Positions 59,670-64,000 of a stretch of DNA of 64,000 nt are shown here, one piece after another (position 1 is the first letter of the stretch; every line of letters starts with the position of its first letter). The stretch covers positions 620,001 to 684,000 of the forward strand of contig NZ_FO704551.1 in NCBI RefSeq assembly GCF_000968175.1, read 5' to 3'. A model generated the notes under the pieces. It ran no database searches and had not been told where the DNA came from. It saw nothing but the letters and a program-made list of their open reading frames with translations. The DNA comes from Xenorhabdus poinarii G6 (GTDB lineage Bacteria; Pseudomonadota; Gammaproteobacteria; Enterobacterales; Enterobacteriaceae). The position numbers and the translations under genes are program-made.

Positions 59670-60420
59670 GTTATGGCGTCTATTTTTTATTGGTCAAAAA
59701 ATGTTCTTTTGAACTGTGGAGAATCATTATTAAATTATCATTAGTTGGATCATTTTGATAATAGCATGATATAAAAGATTTTTTTATTTGTGTTTTCGGC
59801 ATTAAAAATAGGCTTATTATGATTGTTCACCTACTCCCAATGATAATAAACAGGATCTTACACCATGTTATCCACAGATTTATGGGATAAGTGATAAAAA
59901 GTGAGATCACTGGTTTGATTTACAGCCCTGATAAAGGGGGTTTTCTACAATAATTGCTTATTTTTGCTTAACTAAGAGGCATAACCTGTGGATAATTTCA
60001 TCACTGGTTGATATTTGCTCAGTGTGATAAAAACGAAAGATTTTTATGACTGAGAGGCATGATAAAAATGGGGGTTAAATGAATTAAAGTGATGAAAAAT
60101 AATGATTATTTATTTTCGCTTATCACGAGTGTAAATGTATGTAATAAAAGTATACCCGTTTTACCCCTCACTTTTTCACATACATATCCACAGAAAAAGT
60201 GAATAAAATAATTGCGCTCAGACAATAAATGTTTATAACTTTAGCTTTTTCTGTGAATTATCCTTTTGAAGGTGTAAATCACGTCAATATTGTCACCAAC
60301 GATTCAGCGTTGGTTGCTATATCGGCCGGATAAGGTCTTTCTGAGTGACTGATGAGGAGTTATAAGCATAGTCATGGTGTTTTGCCAGTAAGTTATCTTA
60401 CTGGCCGTTTTCTTTATTTT
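59670..60420. other. 750-bp gene-free region with DnaA-box-like sites
   Basis: AT-rich and without a gene. It contains two perfect TTATCCACA-type 9-mers (59868-59876 on the plus strand; 59987-59995 on the minus strand) and an 8/9 match at 60184-60192. A hairpin with a T-rich plus-strand tail lies at 60384-60420. It could be a regulatory or DnaA-binding region, or encode a small RNA. Confidence 0.5.
60384..60415 (+). terminator. Hairpin with plus-strand T-rich tail
   Basis: A 9-bp perfect stem (gccagtaag / cttactggc) with a TTAT loop is followed by cgttttctttatttttt on the plus strand. No plus-strand gene precedes it. On the minus strand, where leuB transcripts arrive, there is no T-run. Confidence 0.6.
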
Positions 60421-63152
<2,732 letters not shown>

Positions 63153-63226
63153 GTTTTGCTCCTGTCAAATGGACTTATTGGGTGATTCGGTTAGATGATC
63201 ATGTTTTATTTTGAGCGCCGCGCAGG

Positions 63227-63260
63227 TAAAAAAAACCCGCGTTGTGCGCGGGTTTTTTTT
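63227..63260 (-). terminator. leu operon attenuator
   Basis: Stem cccgcg / cgcggg with a 5-nt loop followed on the minus strand by eight T residues. It lies between the leader peptide stop and leuA and is the attenuation terminator. Confidence 0.9.
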
Positions 63261-63275
63261 CTGATGAAGGTTAAC

Positions 63276-63359
63276 TTAACGCCATTTTTCATCCACCAAA
63301 ATACCGCGCACATTAAAGGCGATAAGTAGTAGATCGAGTAGAAGAAAAGCGTGATTCAT
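63276..63359 (-). CDS. leuL: leu operon leader peptide
   Basis: A 27-residue peptide starting MNHAFLLLDLLLIAFNVRGI with six leucine codons among codons 6-12 (CTT CTA CTC, then CTA CTA CTT after one Asp). Ribosome stalling at these codons when leucyl-tRNA is scarce would block the downstream attenuator. CTA codons are rare, which makes the sensor sharper. It differs in sequence from E. coli LeuL (28 residues) but keeps the layout. Confidence 0.9.
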   Translation of the reverse strand: MNHAFLLLDLLLIAFNVRGILVDEKWR

Positions 63360-64000
63360 GTAAGCTAACCTTTAGGAGTTTGTTAACTGATTTTTAACTT
63401 TCGATGTATTTATTGATACTTTATCTAAAAAATAATGTCAAGCAATATAAGTCTAATTTTTGAGTGAATCATGCTCGCGGTTGATCTTTTATTGAACGGC
63501 TATTGGATTTGGTGACTATTTTTTACATTTTTAGCGATGTTTTTATCTATTTTTCATCGCTATATATGGAGTAAAATCCGGCTCTGATGGAGAATAAATG
63601 TGATATCTGTTATTTTATACAGTGAATAAGCGGTGACATTTTATTTGACTGTTTTCATACGGATGAATACTGACAGGGTCTAATTAACCAAGGATAGACG
63701 AATGTTAACCACTGTGTTTTTAGGTTAAGAAATCATAACCATATAGAATATTAATAAATTGTGTCTCAATATATTGGAAGAGATAATTTCTATTTAACGT
63801 ATCTAATCATTTTCTGATAGCGCGATGGATAGCGATTTCTGATCTGTTGTGGGAATACAGTCATCATTATTATGAGTTGTTTCTACTCTTCATTTTGTCA
63901 TTATTGGCTAGTCGTTTGTGATGTCAGTCGTTAGTGTAAGTTGAGTTATTTCTATTCATAGATAACGCATTAATATTCATGCTTATAACAATATTACGGT
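63360..64000. other. Gene-free AT-rich region upstream of leuL
   Basis: About 640 AT-rich bases to the window end with no credible gene. It holds the leu operon promoter. In E. coli a similarly long AT-rich gap separates leuL from the divergent leuO, which would lie just beyond the window if conserved. Confidence 0.5.

Noticed and set aside
59868..60192. Chromosomal replication origin
   Set aside because: No AT-rich 13-mer array, no neighbouring mnmG/mioC or dnaA genes; only three box-like 9-mers.

Overview
The window is a chromosomal segment of an entomopathogenic enterobacterium of the Morganellaceae, most likely Xenorhabdus (Photorhabdus is the alternative). Housekeeping genes (dksA, mrcB, hemL, erpA, relA, pyrG, eno, metK, speAB, galE, leuAB) are close to their Escherichia coli counterparts. 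The NgrA-type phosphopantetheinyl transferase, the abundant IS110-family debris and a secondary-metabolite cluster fit that group. The assignment rests on recognised protein sequences, not on a database search.

Layout. 1-7.5 kb: gluQ start, dksA, sfsA, hrpB, mrcB, then a cold-shock gene with a short zinc-ribbon frame behind it. 7.6-9.6 kb: hemL and erpA; the fhuACDB, clcA and yadS genes that surround these in E. coli are absent. 9.6-19.1 kb: an accessory region between erpA and btuF. It holds a SutR/BenE-type regulator-transporter pair around a long palindromic operator, decayed IS110 copies, an orphan hcp coupled to a probable effector, a tssF remnant, an intact IS1111-type transposase and an AT-rich MFS gene. 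19.1-34.4 kb: btuF-mtnN, dgt, barA, rlmD-relA-mazG, pyrG-eno and an SLC13 transporter. 34.4-42.6 kb: aldehyde dehydrogenase, a small lipoprotein, sprT, metK, and speA-speB.

42.6-51.6 kb is the standout: a leftward gene cluster between speB and ngrA, edged by an IS6 remnant. A GTP cyclohydrolase II, a WD40 protein, a class I methyltransferase and an FGE/SUMF1-fold protein, each joined to the next by a 4-nt stop/start overlap, are followed by a second methyltransferase, a VOC protein, an MFS exporter and a DUF6687-like protein. The core set (ToxB, ToxC, methyltransferase, ToxD) is the toxoflavin/7-azapteridine signature. The tailoring, export and resistance genes differ from the Burkholderia tox locus, so a 7-azapteridine or derived pyrazolotriazine of unknown structure is the best guess.

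52-64 kb: ngrA, galE, a lipase with a secreted partner, a cystathionine beta-synthase/gamma-lyase operon (reverse transsulfuration), a peptide deformylase paralogue, mutH, a 750-bp gene-free stretch with DnaA-box-like sites, and leuB-leuA preceded by the leuL attenuator. leuC and leuD do not follow leuB. No tRNA, rRNA or CRISPR array was seen.
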